From Paenibacillus sp. SYP-B3998 (GTDB lineage: Bacteria > Bacillota > Bacilli > Paenibacillales > NBRC-103111), in NCBI RefSeq assembly GCF_010820665.1, contig NZ_JAAIKC010000013.1:1-64000 (forward strand): a DNA stretch of 64,000 bases. The letters run 5' to 3'. Each line of letters starts with the position of its first letter. Positions within the stretch are counted from its first letter, which is position 1. The position numbers and the translations under genes are program-made. Below the pieces are notes generated by a model that was given only the letters and a program-made list of their open reading frames with translations, was not told the origin of the DNA and searched no databases. Positions 35,193-44,591 of this stretch are shown here, piece by piece.

Positions 35193-36730
35193 TGTCCGTC
35201 ATCCTCCGGACGCCTATTTTCCATTTCCATAGATTGAATCGCATGCGTACTCTTTGGCTGCCTGGTCATTTTGTACAAGGGAAAACGGATGATCGTATCC
35301 TTCAAACCCGAATACTTCATTGGAGCGAACGGGCTACCGAACGGGGTTCCAAGCGATTCAAGTGAAATAAGATGTGCGATCAAGATTAAGAGTCCAATGA
35401 CAATACCGAAAATTCCAAGCTGCGAAGCTATTAACATCATCGGAAAACGAATTAACCGGAAGCCGGAAGCCATGTCGTAATTAGGGAGAATAAATGAAGC
35501 GATGGCGGTCAAAGCAACGATTATCACCATGATATTGCTAACAATTCCTGCCTGTACAGCGGCCTGACCGATTACAATGCCCCCGACGATCCCGACTGTC
35601 TGACCGATCGGTGCAGGAAGACGTATCCCCGCTTCCCTCATCATCTCAATGGCAAGCTCCATTATTATGGCTTCAATCAGCGGTGGAAATGGAACTCGTC
35701 CTCTCGACTCGCCTATCGACAAAAGCAACTTCATTGGAATGAGTTCATAATTAAAGGATATAAGGGCGATGTAGAACGCAGGCAAAAACACGGCGATTAA
35801 AAAGCCCAAATATCGCTGTAACCTTATAAAAGAAGCAACTATCCACTGCGTACTATAATCGTCTATGTTCTGAAAGAACATTGTAAACGTTGCTGGGCCT
35901 ATCAGCACGCTAGGGGAACGATCGACAACCATAACCATTCGGCCTTGCAAAATTTGGGAGGCCGCGAAGTCCGGCCGTGCGGTACTCAGAAATTGCGGAA
36001 AAGGGGAAAATGGATTGTCTTGAATTAATTCAGCTAATTCGCCGGAACTGATAATCGCATCAACATCTAATTTAGAGATGCGGTCTTCCAACTCTTGCAA
36101 CACTTCCGGAAGGGCGATGTCCTCTAAATACACGATGGATACTTTGGTTTTCCCTCTACGACCAACAATCAACTCCTTAATTTTCAAGTCACTATCAGGA
36201 ATATGCAGGCGAATTAATGCGATACTTTGACTGCCGGTTTCGACAAACCCTAGATGCGCCCCTTTTAATGAAGTTTCAAGATTAGGATCTTCGATCGCCC
36301 TTTGTGGCCAACCTTGTGTCTTAAAAAGAAGCGCTTCTGCTCGGTTATCAATAAGTAAAATGCTATAACCTTGAAATATGGCACTTTCAATTTGTGACCA
36401 AGTATTTACTGCTTTTACATGGCCTACGGATACCGTGATATCTGATCCAACGTCCCCAGTTTCATATAGGAGTGGACGCAGCACATCGTTATTTATAGAA
36501 TTTTTATCTACCAGTCCTTCAAGAAAAATTAATGCACCTTGCCCACCAGTTTGTTTGATTTCAATAAACCGTACAATCAGGTCAGGAGTCTCGCTGAAAA
36601 CAGTATCTAATACAGCTATATTTTTTGTAAGAGATGAATGTATGGAGTCATTATTAGGTATGTAACTTGCAGACTGCTCATTTTTACGTGCTCTAAGCAG
36701 AGTACTTTTTAAAAATGACAAAAAATTCAC
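35189..36730 (-). CDS. gerA: Spore germination protein GerA
   Basis: A 513-residue protein: hydrophilic N-terminal part (1-about 270) with GERAF motifs (DNRAEALLFKTQGWPQRAIEDPN, VVDRSPSVLIGPATFTMFFQ), then four to five membrane segments (about 290-480) and a short hydrophilic tail. It forms the channel-like subunit of the nutrient germinant receptor. The start is GTG 36730, with AGGAG about 9 bases upstream. First gene of gerABC; expression in the forespore is expected, but I could not assign a convincing sigma-G promoter. Confidence 0.93.
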   Translation of the reverse strand: MNFLSFLKSTLLRARKNEQSASYIPNNDSIHSSLTKNIAVLDTVFSETPDLIVRFIEIKQTGGQGALIFLEGLVDKNSINNDVLRPLLYETGDVGSDITVSVGHVKAVNTWSQIESAIFQGYSILLIDNRAEALLFKTQGWPQRAIEDPNLETSLKGAHLGFVETGSQSIALIRLHIPDSDLKIKELIVGRRGKTKVSIVYLEDIALPEVLQELEDRISKLDVDAIISSGELAELIQDNPFSPFPQFLSTARPDFAASQILQGRMVMVVDRSPSVLIGPATFTMFFQNIDDYSTQWIVASFIRLQRYLGFLIAVFLPAFYIALISFNYELIPMKLLLSIGESRGRVPFPPLIEAIIMELAIEMMREAGIRLPAPIGQTVGIVGGIVIGQAAVQAGIVSNIMVIIVALTAIASFILPNYDMASGFRLIRFPMMLIASQLGIFGIVIGLLILIAHLISLESLGTPFGSPFAPMKYSGLKDTIIRFPLYKMTRQPKSTHAIQSMEMENRRPEDDGQ

Positions 36731-36972
36731 ATCCTACAACTCCTCCTCATGCTAATGATACATTTATTACCTCATTGCAGAGGTTTAATACGTCATTCAA
36801 TATGGTGCTTTCTTAGCTGTTTTTTTCTTTGCATGCTGGATAAACTAGGTGCCGCCCCCAAAAAAACGGACATCACCCAGTCCTCTTGCAACTGCATATC
36901 CGTCGCTCAAGTTAGCCTGTTTATTTTTTATTAAAGTGTGGGTCTTTTCTAAGGATCGTTTACGAAAATGTG

Positions 36973-37072
36973 TTTTTGTTTGGTAAAAAATCATAAAATT
37001 TCTGTTTCTTTTTGTTTATACGCTATACAAAACGAGGGTGTGGTGGTAATATAAAGTTAATCAAAAACAAAA
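36973..37072 (+). promoter_or_regulatory. Repeated TTTTTGTTT boxes upstream of the rhamnose enzyme gene
   Basis: TTTTTGTTT occurs at 36973-36981 and 37009-37017 (36 bp apart), and the inverted AAACAAAA at 37065-37072. DeoR regulators often bind such spaced, direct or inverted A/T boxes, and a DeoR gene follows at 40002. The rest of 36731-36970 shows no gene. Confidence 0.4.
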
Positions 37073-37105
37073 CAAAGATATCGTAAAAAAACGGAGGTAT
37101 TTCAC

Positions 37106-39175
37106 ATGGTACAAAGTTTGTGGGATCAAACAGCAGCAGCACAATTGCAGAGCGGGCTTGAAGAGCTTGTTTATCGTTCAAATATCATTGGATCGGATCG
37201 CAGAGTATGCAACTGGGGTGGAGGAAATACGTCTAGCAAAACGATGGTAAAAGATTTCCGCGGCCGTGATGTAGAAGTCATGTTCGTGAAAGGAAGCGGT
37301 TCGGACCTGGCAACGATGAAAGCGGGCAATTTCACAGGTCTTCGCATGGAAGATGTCCGTCTATTGTTCGAAAAAGCTGAAATGCCTGACGAAGAAATGG
37401 TCGCTTACCTCGTTAATTGCATGATTGACTCCAAGCACCCGCGTGCTTCCATCGAGACCTTGCTGCATGCATTTCTTCCTTTCAAACATGTTGATCATAC
37501 CCATCCGGATGCAATTATAAGCTTATGCTGTGCTGATAACGGAAAAGAAATTGCGCGCGAAATTTATGGTGACCGCTTTATATGGGTTCCTTATGTTCGT
37601 CCTGGCTTCACTTTGTCCAAGATGATTGCGGAAGGGGTATTGGCTAATCCGAAAGCCGAACTCGTTCTGATGGAAAAACATGGACTTGTTACATGGGGAG
37701 ACACTTCTGAAGCGTGCTATGCTCAAACGATTGCTATCATTAGCGAAGCGGAAAGCTTTATCGAGTCCCGCATCAATGAGGCAAAAATCTTCGGCGGCGT
37801 GAAATACGCGGCATTATCGGCAGGAGTTCGACGCCATATTGCGGCTGGCGTGATGCCAACGATTCGCGGAGCAGTTAGCGATGCGAAGAAAATGATTCTT
37901 ACATTTGATGATGAAACGGATGTACTTCAATTCGTTGGCGGCCATGATGCTGCTGAGCTTTCCCAAATTGGTGCAGCTTGTCCAGATCACCTGGTGCATA
38001 CGAAAGTGGTTCCACTGTACATCAATTGGGAGCCGAATGCTGGAGATATCGAAGGTCTGAAAGAGAAACTGAAAGAAGGCATCGCAGCCTATAAAGAACA
38101 ATATAAAGCGTATTTCGAAAGAAATAAAAACGAAGGCGACGTTATGTTCGAAGCTGCTCCGCGCGTTATTCTGATCCCAGGTATCGGCATGATCAACACG
38201 GGTAAAAACTGGGCAATGTCCAAAGTAAGCGGCGCCTTATACCACCGTGCAATTGCTGTTATGAGAGGCGCGACGGCGCTTGGTAAATTCGTTTCCCTAA
38301 GTGAGAACGAATCCTACAATGTTGAGTACTGGCCGCTTGAGCTGTACAAGTTGACTCTTGCACCTGCTGAAGCAGAATTCTCGCGCAAAGTCGCCTTCAT
38401 TACTGGCGGCGCAGGCGGTATTGGCAGTGAAACGGCTCGCCGGCTCGTTGCTGAAGGTGCTCATGTTGTGCTAGCTGACCTCAATCTTGAGGGTGCTCAG
38501 AAAGTAGCGGATGAGATCAACGCTAAATACGGTGAGAACCGCGCTATTGCTGTTAAGGTTGACGTTACTAGTGAAGAATTAGTTACCGAAGCATACGCCG
38601 AAACTGCAATTGCTTATGGTGGGGTTGATATCATCGTCAACAATGCCGGACTTGCAACATCAAGCCCATTTGACCAAACGTCTCTGAAAGAGTGGAACCT
38701 GAACATGAACGTGCTCGGAACGGGTTATTTCCTAGTAGCACGCGAAGCTTTCAAATTAATGAAAACACAAGGTATTGGCGGAAATATGGTATTTATAGGT
38801 TCCAAAAACTCCGTTTATGCGGGTAAGAATGCAACGGCCTACAGCGCAGCAAAAGCTTTAGAGGCTCATCTGGCACGTTGCATTGCCGCTGAAGGTGGAG
38901 AGTTCGGGATTCGTGTTAATACGATTCTTCCCGATGCCATTCTCCAAGGCTCCGCAATTTGGAATGGCAGCTGGAGAAATGAGCGTGCGGCAGCTTACGG
39001 CATCGAGCCGGATCAATTGGAAGAATATTACCGTAAACGTACAACGCTGTTAGTCAACATTTATCCTAGAGACATTGCAGAAGGTATTGCCTTCTTCGCT
39101 TCCTCTAAATCGGAGAAAACAACAGGCTGCATGCTCACCATTGACGGCGGCGTACCTGCAGCATTTACCCGCTAA
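37106..39175 (+). CDS. Bifunctional rhamnulose-1-phosphate aldolase / lactaldehyde dehydrogenase (RhaEW type)
   Basis: A 689-residue two-domain enzyme. Residues 1-about 415 are a class II aldolase/adducin-like domain with metal-ligand HVDHTHPDA near 130-138. Residues 425-689 are a short-chain dehydrogenase with TGGAGGIG (433-440), NNAG near 513 and YSAAK near 580. It splits L-rhamnulose-1-phosphate into dihydroxyacetone phosphate and L-lactaldehyde, then oxidises the latter to L-lactate. Length and order match the known fused family (YuxG in Bacillus). GGAGGT lies 9 bases before ATG. Lactate made here is the substrate of the Lut proteins encoded 1.7 kb downstream. Confidence 0.92.
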   Translation: MVQSLWDQTAAAQLQSGLEELVYRSNIIGSDRRVCNWGGGNTSSKTMVKDFRGRDVEVMFVKGSGSDLATMKAGNFTGLRMEDVRLLFEKAEMPDEEMVAYLVNCMIDSKHPRASIETLLHAFLPFKHVDHTHPDAIISLCCADNGKEIAREIYGDRFIWVPYVRPGFTLSKMIAEGVLANPKAELVLMEKHGLVTWGDTSEACYAQTIAIISEAESFIESRINEAKIFGGVKYAALSAGVRRHIAAGVMPTIRGAVSDAKKMILTFDDETDVLQFVGGHDAAELSQIGAACPDHLVHTKVVPLYINWEPNAGDIEGLKEKLKEGIAAYKEQYKAYFERNKNEGDVMFEAAPRVILIPGIGMINTGKNWAMSKVSGALYHRAIAVMRGATALGKFVSLSENESYNVEYWPLELYKLTLAPAEAEFSRKVAFITGGAGGIGSETARRLVAEGAHVVLADLNLEGAQKVADEINAKYGENRAIAVKVDVTSEELVTEAYAETAIAYGGVDIIVNNAGLATSSPFDQTSLKEWNLNMNVLGTGYFLVAREAFKLMKTQGIGGNMVFIGSKNSVYAGKNATAYSAAKALEAHLARCIAAEGGEFGIRVNTILPDAILQGSAIWNGSWRNERAAAYGIEPDQLEEYYRKRTTLLVNIYPRDIAEGIAFFASSKSEKTTGCMLTIDGGVPAAFTR

Positions 39176-39191
39176 GCGGGAGTGAATAGAT

Positions 39192-39302
39192 ATGTACAAA
39201 GCAAGAGGGGAAACATATTGGTTTATACCTGATGGATACATGTCGGAAAAAAGCTCAGGGGAGCTGACGCAGTGGCAGAGCGTTGCTCGGCCGTTTGACT
39301 AA
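39192..39302 (+). pseudogene. 5' fragment of a sensory-rhodopsin-transducer-like (ASRT family) gene
   Basis: Behind CGGGAG an ATG opens MYKARGETYWFIPDGYMS then EKSSGEL, the start of the ASRT (PF07100) family found in sugar operons of Firmicutes as well as in Anabaena. After about 25 codons the similarity ends and the frame runs into rhamnulokinase sequence read out of frame, then stops. A deletion has fused the two genes. Confidence 0.6.
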
Positions 39303-39986
39303 TTGCAAAATCGAGGTTGAGGAGATTCATCGTTTCTCGAATGATCTAGTGTCCGCAGGGAAACGGCTGCACTGGGACATCCTCCGTCTTTATCACGAGA
39401 TCAAGCAGGGGCTGTTGAAAGCCAAGCATCGTGGCATTGAAGCTAAAAGTCTTGGTATCGATTCTTGGGCCGTAGATTTCGGGTTGATTGGCATAGATGG
39501 CATCATGGAAGCTCATTTATCGATCCAGACGATCCGTTGTTCTTACATCCGGGTGATATGGGTTCTCGCATCAGATCGTACTGCAGGCAAACCGGACAGC
39601 ACCTTCCTGATCAGCCTGGAGAAGTTGTTCGTTGTATATTGGAAAGTCTCGCGTTAAAATACCGTTATGTACTCGAGATGACTGAACGTGTATCCCAGCA
39701 GCGGTTTAACGGATTACATATGGTTGGAGGAGGCATTCAAAACCAACTGCTTTGTAAGTGGTCCGCAAACGCGATTGGAAAGCCTGTGTGGGCAGGCCCT
39801 GCTGAAGGAAGCATAATCGGCAACTTAGTCGTGCAATGGATCGCTCAAGGTGTGTTTTCTGATATTTGGGAAGCGCGTAAAGTCATAGGGGAATCATTCC
39901 CGGTTACCGTTTATGAGCCTGAAGAGCGAGAGGCATGGGAGGAAGCGTACGTACGCTTCCAAATCGTGACTGGGATTAAAGACTAG
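39258..39986 (+). pseudogene. rhaB: Rhamnulokinase (rhaB) remnant with large internal deletion and frameshift
   Basis: Two pieces in different frames. The first (to about 39510) reads LLGRLTNCKIEVEEIHRFSN ... LHWDILRLYHEIKQGLL ... SLGIDSWAVDFGLIG, the N-terminal FGGY domain without its first residues. The second (about 39510-39986) reads FIDPDDPLFLHPGDM ... GEVVRCILESLALKYR ... MVGGGIQNQLLCKWSANAIG, the C-terminal quarter. About 200-230 residues between them are missing. Kinase activity is lost. Full-length relatives are about 470 residues. Confidence 0.82.
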
Positions 39987-40001
39987 GAAAGAGGTATCGG
40001 T

Positions 40002-40763
40002 ATGTTGGTTGCAGAACGGTATGAAAAGATTGTGCAGTTAGTGAGTGAAAGAGGGAGCATCCGGGTTACCGAACTTAGTGAGTTGTGCCAGGTTACAGAA
40101 GAGACGATTCGGCGCGATTTGGATCGCCTTGAGCAGGATGGCCGCTTACGTCGATCTCATGGGGGAGCTGTCAGCATCAAGGAGAACCAAACCAGTGAAA
40201 CTCCTTACTTTGAGAGAGAGATTATTTTCGCTGAAGAGAAGAAGCGGATTGCCCGGGAAGCTATCAACTGGATTCAACCTCATGATCGAATCCTACTGGA
40301 TGCCAGCACAACAGCTTGGTACATGTCTTCGTTGTTGCCTGATATACCTCTCACCGTTCTGACGAATTCGATTAAGGTCGCAACTGAACTCAGCAGCAAA
40401 GAAAAAATTGAGGTTATCTCTACAGGCGGACAGCTTGCAAAGCGTTCTCTGTCTTACATTGGTCCATTAGCGGAGCGCTCACTGGATAATTATCATGTCG
40501 ATAAACTATTCCTCTCATGCAAAGGGGTTCATATGAATCGAGGCATTAGCGAGTCAAATGAACTTCAGGCACGCGTGAAGCAGAAAATGATCGAAATCGC
40601 TGATCAAGTGATTCTCCTGGCTGATGCAAGTAAGTTCGGTGTCCGAGCATTCACTCATGTGGGACATCTAAGCAAAGTGGATACGACGATTACGGATAAT
40701 CGCATTTCGAGTGAAACGCGCACCCAATTAGAGGAACTTGGGATCTCTATTAAAGTAGTATAA
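40002..40763 (+). CDS. DeoR/GlpR family transcriptional regulator
   Basis: A 253-residue repressor-type protein: N-terminal DeoR HTH (VTELSELCQVTEETIRRDLD, LRRSHGGAV at 1-60) and a C-terminal sugar-phosphate isomerase-like sensor (LLDASTTAWYM, TNSIKVATEL, LADASKFG). It likely responds to a rhamnose-pathway phosphate ester and controls the aldolase operon. GAAAGAGGT lies about 8 bases before ATG. It remains intact although the kinase next to it is destroyed. Confidence 0.9.
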   Translation: MLVAERYEKIVQLVSERGSIRVTELSELCQVTEETIRRDLDRLEQDGRLRRSHGGAVSIKENQTSETPYFEREIIFAEEKKRIAREAINWIQPHDRILLDASTTAWYMSSLLPDIPLTVLTNSIKVATELSSKEKIEVISTGGQLAKRSLSYIGPLAERSLDNYHVDKLFLSCKGVHMNRGISESNELQARVKQKMIEIADQVILLADASKFGVRAFTHVGHLSKVDTTITDNRISSETRTQLEELGISIKVV

Positions 40764-40768
40764 ATAGT

Positions 40769-40796
40769 AAGAACCTCGATCGTTGAGGTTCTTTTA
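40769..40796 (+). terminator. Terminator of the DeoR gene
   Basis: AAGAACCTC (40769-40777), loop GATCGTT, GAGGTTCTT (40785-40793), then TT. A perfect 9-bp stem that separates the rhamnose and lactate blocks. Confidence 0.85.
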
Positions 40797-40797
40797 C

Positions 40798-40828
40798 TTG
40801 ACATGTCTGACAACCTGATAAATATAAA
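40798..40828 (+). promoter_or_regulatory. lut promoter with GntR-type operator
   Basis: TTGACA at 40798-40803 and AT-rich TATAAA/TAAAAT at 40823-40830. ATGTCTGACAA (40803-40813) contains the dyad GTC-T-GAC and fits, except for the first base, the TNGTNNNACNA pattern of FadR/LldR-type GntR regulators. The GntR gene at 43831 is the likely ligand-controlled repressor. Confidence 0.55.
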
Positions 40829-40855
40829 ATGTGTTAAAGATGAGAGGTGCGCAAC

Positions 40856-41584
40856 ATGAAAGTATCTTTATTTATTACTTGTCTTAGCGATGCGATTTAT
40901 CCCCGAGTAGGAGAAGCGATGGTGCGGCTTTTGGCCAAATATGGCGTGCAGTTGGAATTCCCAACCGTTCAAACTTGCTGCGGTCAACCGGCTTATAATA
41001 GCGGATATTGGGATGAAGCACGGACAACGGCGAAAACAATTCTCGAAGCGTTTGAAGACAGCGATTTTGTTATTTCTCCTTCGGGTTCATGCACTTACAT
41101 GATTCATCACTATGCGAATCTCTTTCAAGACGATCCTGTTCGCTTGGAGAAAGCGGTAAAGCTTCAGAAGAAAACTTACGAATTTACTCAGTTTCTTGTG
41201 CAGGTGCTGGGTGTTACTGATCTTGGGGCGGTGTTTCCGCATAAAGTTACCTACCATCCATCATGTCATGGAAGCAGACTTCTAGGTGTTAAAGATGAGC
41301 CGATGGAACTGCTGAAAAACGTCCAAGGTTTAGAATTTATACCGCTACCTTTTGCTGAGGATTGCTGCGGATTCGGTGGAACTTTTGCTGTGAAGATGGC
41401 CGACATTTCAGGAGCTATGGTCACAGAGAAAGTGGATCATGTGAAAGAAACAGAAGCGGAAGTCCTTGTCGGTCTGGATATGGCGTGTTTAATGAATATC
41501 GCTGGTAACCTGCGCTATCGAAACGAACCCGTCAAGGTTATGCACTTGGTAGAGCTGTTATATGAAGGAGTGAATCGGGCATGA
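40856..41584 (+). CDS. lutA: L-lactate utilisation protein LutA
   Basis: A 242-residue cytoplasmic protein of the CCG-domain family. Two cysteine-rich motifs are seen: VQTCCGQPAYNSGYW near residue 40 and EDCCGFGGTF near 175, plus YHPSCHGSR near 135. It is part of the LutABC complex that oxidises L-lactate to pyruvate. ATG 40856 follows AGAGGTG; the GTG at 40847 is within the ribosome site. Its stop overlaps the lutB start. Confidence 0.92.
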   Translation: MKVSLFITCLSDAIYPRVGEAMVRLLAKYGVQLEFPTVQTCCGQPAYNSGYWDEARTTAKTILEAFEDSDFVISPSGSCTYMIHHYANLFQDDPVRLEKAVKLQKKTYEFTQFLVQVLGVTDLGAVFPHKVTYHPSCHGSRLLGVKDEPMELLKNVQGLEFIPLPFAEDCCGFGGTFAVKMADISGAMVTEKVDHVKETEAEVLVGLDMACLMNIAGNLRYRNEPVKVMHLVELLYEGVNRA

Positions 41585-43098
41585 GCACTGCAAATTCTGC
41601 GGCTTCTAGCGTAAAAGGACGTGCTGATCTGGCACTCAATGATGAGTTTTTGCGTAATGCAGTGCGCTTTACGACAGAGCGGCTGCGCGGAGGTAAGAAC
41701 AAAGCTTCTGAAGAACATGGCAATTGGGATGAGTGGCGGGAGAGAGGTCGACAAATCCGTCTGCACACGATCGCTCATCTGGATTATTATTTAAATTTGT
41801 TCGCAGATAACGCTCGCGCCAATGGTGTTCATGTCCACTTCGCTGATACATCAACGGATGCAGTGAAAATAACTCTAGCTATTGCGGAAAGAAAACATGC
41901 AAAATCGGTTGTGAAATCGAAGTCGATGGTAACTGAAGAACTCCACCTGAATTACGCACTCGAATCTATCGGCGTGGAGGCTATTGAGACTGATCTTGGC
42001 GAGTATATCATTCAACTTGCCGGAGAAACGCCTTCCCATATTATTATCCCGGCGATTCATAAGAACAGATATCAAATTGCTGATTTGCTCTCCAAGGAAG
42101 CCGGAGAGACGCTTCCGCCGGATACCTCGATACTCGCGGGTTTTGTTCGCAAGAAGTTGAGGGAGAAGTTCCTTGAGGCCGACATTGGGATGACAGGCTG
42201 CAACTTCGCAATTGCCGAGACAGGATCTATGGTACTGTTCGAGAATGAAGGTAACGCGCGGATGGTGACGACGGTTCCGAAGACTCAAATTACGCTAATG
42301 GGTATGGAGCGGATCATTCCTTCCTGGACCGATCTGGAAGTGATGGCGACTCTTCTGCCTCGTTCGGCGACAGGTCAGAAGCTGACCGTGTATATGTCAG
42401 GCATAACGGGGCCACGAAGAGAAAAGGATGCCGATGGTCCGGAGGAAATGCACATCATTATCGTCGATAACGGACGTTCTCTACAGCTTGGAGATCCTGA
42501 ATTTCAGGAATTGCTGAATTGTATCCGCTGCGGTGCTTGCTTAAACGCATGTCCGGTTTATCGTCATATCGGTGGTCATGCCTACGGTGGAACATACAGT
42601 GGTCCGATCGGCGCCGTATTGACGCCAGCCTTACAGAAGAATGTAGCCGAGTGGGACGATATCGCCAATGCATCCAGCTTATGCGGTGCTTGCTATGAAG
42701 CATGCCCAGTCAAAATCCCTCTGCACGATATGCTTGTTTCTTTACGGCGCCGTAAGGTGGAGAGCGGCTATGGCAACAAATTGGAAGCGGCCGGGATGAA
42801 AGGCTTTGCGGCGATTATGGGTAATTCCAGTCGTTTCAAAGGTGTGCTGAAACTAGGTAAGATCGGTCAAAAGCTTATCGTTCGAAATGGGGAAATCCGC
42901 TTGAAGCTAGGCCCGCTTAAAGGCTGGAATACGTATCGGGTAGCACCAAGTTTGCCTAAGGAATCGTTCCGGGATCGATGGGAGACATTGGAGGGAGAAT
43001 TACGGCATGGGCTGAATGAGCTGGATCCAGAAGTGCGCAAACGAATGGAAGCCATCGTGAAGGACAGAGAAGCTGGAGGAGGGCATGAACATGGCTGA
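41581..43098 (+). CDS. lutB: L-lactate utilisation iron-sulfur protein LutB
   Basis: A 505-residue protein with an N-terminal LUD domain (1-about 290) and two ferredoxin-like cysteine motifs: CIRCGACLNACPVYRHIGG near residues 313-331 and CGACYEACPVKIPLHD near 363-378, expected to bind two 4Fe-4S clusters. The C-terminal tail is basic. It overlaps lutA by 4 bases and lutC by 14 bases, so the three are translated together. Confidence 0.93.
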   Translation: MSTANSAASSVKGRADLALNDEFLRNAVRFTTERLRGGKNKASEEHGNWDEWRERGRQIRLHTIAHLDYYLNLFADNARANGVHVHFADTSTDAVKITLAIAERKHAKSVVKSKSMVTEELHLNYALESIGVEAIETDLGEYIIQLAGETPSHIIIPAIHKNRYQIADLLSKEAGETLPPDTSILAGFVRKKLREKFLEADIGMTGCNFAIAETGSMVLFENEGNARMVTTVPKTQITLMGMERIIPSWTDLEVMATLLPRSATGQKLTVYMSGITGPRREKDADGPEEMHIIIVDNGRSLQLGDPEFQELLNCIRCGACLNACPVYRHIGGHAYGGTYSGPIGAVLTPALQKNVAEWDDIANASSLCGACYEACPVKIPLHDMLVSLRRRKVESGYGNKLEAAGMKGFAAIMGNSSRFKGVLKLGKIGQKLIVRNGEIRLKLGPLKGWNTYRVAPSLPKESFRDRWETLEGELRHGLNELDPEVRKRMEAIVKDREAGGGHEHG

Positions 43099-43816
43099 TA
43101 CGCATCAGGATTGGTTAGCGGAGCTTGAAGCGGAGTCACGCGCGAAGCAAGAAGCATTTATGAATGGCATCGCTAGTAAGCTTGGAAGACCACGGGTGAT
43201 CGAGAAACCAGCTCATCCTTATCGGGGAGCGCCGGATTTCTGGCATGCGTTCGAGTGGCCTTTAGAAGAGAGAATTAAGAGATTTGCGGAAAATTTCCAA
43301 AGTGTTGGCGGACATGTGGCGCGTTTATCTTCATTGGAAGATGCTAAACAGTTCATTGTGAATAAAGCAGAAGAAATGAATGCGAAATATATCATCCGGC
43401 AAAACCAAGCGGAGCTTGACGCTCTCGATCTGGAAGGCGCGCTGACAGACGCTAAAATAACGGTATGGAACCGTGATCCGGAGGAGCACTGGAAAGCTCG
43501 CGCCGCTGAAGCGGACTTTGGCGTTGTTGTGGCGGACTATGCTGCTGCGTATACGGGATCCATGACCGTCTTGTCATCTCAGGACAAGGGAAGATCCGTT
43601 AGCCTGTTACCGACGGTATTGATGGCGATCATTCCTGTTGATCGACTGAAAACCCGCTTAGGGGAAACGTTGATAAACTTTGATCGTGCAGGAAGGGAGA
43701 ACCTGCCGGCGGGTATTCACTTCATCTCCGGACCAAGTCGTTCGGCTGATATTGAAAATGATCTGACCATTGGTGTTCACGGACCTGGGGTCGTATACGC
43801 TTTGATCATAGGATAA
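43085..43816 (+). CDS. lutC: L-lactate utilisation protein LutC
   Basis: A 243-residue LUD-domain protein (NAKYIIRQNQAELDALDLEG, VVVADYAAAYTGSMTVLSSQ, IHFISGPSRSADIENDLTIG, VHGPG). Third member of the lactate-oxidising complex. ATG 43085 or 43091 may be used; GGAGGAGGG lies inside the end of lutB. Confidence 0.92.
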   Translation: MNMADTHQDWLAELEAESRAKQEAFMNGIASKLGRPRVIEKPAHPYRGAPDFWHAFEWPLEERIKRFAENFQSVGGHVARLSSLEDAKQFIVNKAEEMNAKYIIRQNQAELDALDLEGALTDAKITVWNRDPEEHWKARAAEADFGVVVADYAAAYTGSMTVLSSQDKGRSVSLLPTVLMAIIPVDRLKTRLGETLINFDRAGRENLPAGIHFISGPSRSADIENDLTIGVHGPGVVYALIIG

Positions 43817-43830
43817 AGAGGGTTAACAAT

Positions 43831-44538
43831 ATGGAAGTAACGAAACTGATGAAACGCAATCACTATGAGGAAATCACGGAGCAGATTAAGAACCTGATTC
43901 TCCAGGGTCAATTGAAAGTAGGAGATAAACTGCCTTCGACAAAGGAATTGTCCGAAAGGTTTGGTGTCGGAAGATCCACGACAAGAGAGGCTCTAAGCGC
44001 ATTGAAAGCGATGGGTTTTATTGATATTCGGCAGGGTGGAGGATGCAGAATCATCAGCAATACGCCTAATGAAATTGAGCTGCCAGAGCTTGAATCGCTT
44101 CGCGTGAACCGTACGACGCTTTTGGAATTGCTAGAAGCCAGGCACTCTTTGGAGATTTCGAACGCTGCTATTGCCGCTGAGAAAAGAACGGATGATGACC
44201 TTGAAATTTTGAACGGATTGATGAAGGAAATGGAAGCCTCTATAGGAAACGATCTGGAAGGGGAACGAACGGATTTGTTATTCCATGTTTCCCTGGCCAA
44301 AGCGACACATAACTCGATTATGGTACGTCTGTTCGATTCCATTATGAACCCGATGGAGATGGCGATTCGTGAAACCCGCCGCGTCGAAATGTATGCCAAT
44401 TGCTTCGTCGCGGAACGGCTGTATCAAGAGCATTCGATGATCTTCGAGGCTGTATCGGCACGTGATAAGAATCTTGCCGCTAGGCATATGAGGCTTCATC
44501 TGGAGCATGTTGAAAGTATTTTGACAAAATATGTGTAA
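43831..44538 (+). CDS. GntR/FadR family regulator (LutR-like)
   Basis: A 235-residue regulator: winged HTH at about 10-75 (GDKLPSTKELSERFGVGRST, IDIRQGGG) and an FCD ligand-binding domain at 90-235 (LLEARHSLEISNAAIAAEKR, ARHMRLHLEHV). It follows lutC by 14 bases. The likely effector is L-lactate and the likely target the dyad at 40803-40813. Confidence 0.88.
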   Translation: MEVTKLMKRNHYEEITEQIKNLILQGQLKVGDKLPSTKELSERFGVGRSTTREALSALKAMGFIDIRQGGGCRIISNTPNEIELPELESLRVNRTTLLELLEARHSLEISNAAIAAEKRTDDDLEILNGLMKEMEASIGNDLEGERTDLLFHVSLAKATHNSIMVRLFDSIMNPMEMAIRETRRVEMYANCFVAERLYQEHSMIFEAVSARDKNLAARHMRLHLEHVESILTKYV

Positions 44539-44556
44539 GAAATAGCACATTGAATA

Positions 44557-44584
44557 TTTACAAATCTATAAAAGTAGATATAAT
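44557..44584 (+). promoter_or_regulatory. Promoter of the ArsR gene (probable leaderless transcript)
   Basis: TTTACA (44557-44562), 16-bp spacer, TATAAT (44579-44584). Transcription should start near 44591, directly at the ATG at 44592, and no ribosome site precedes that ATG. Confidence 0.55.
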
Positions 44585-44591
44585 AATCGAT

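Noticed and set aside
36735..36830. Sigma-G promoter upstream of gerA
   Set aside because: TGCAAT with CATTAGC at 16-bp spacing was the best pair found; it departs from the consensus at both boxes.
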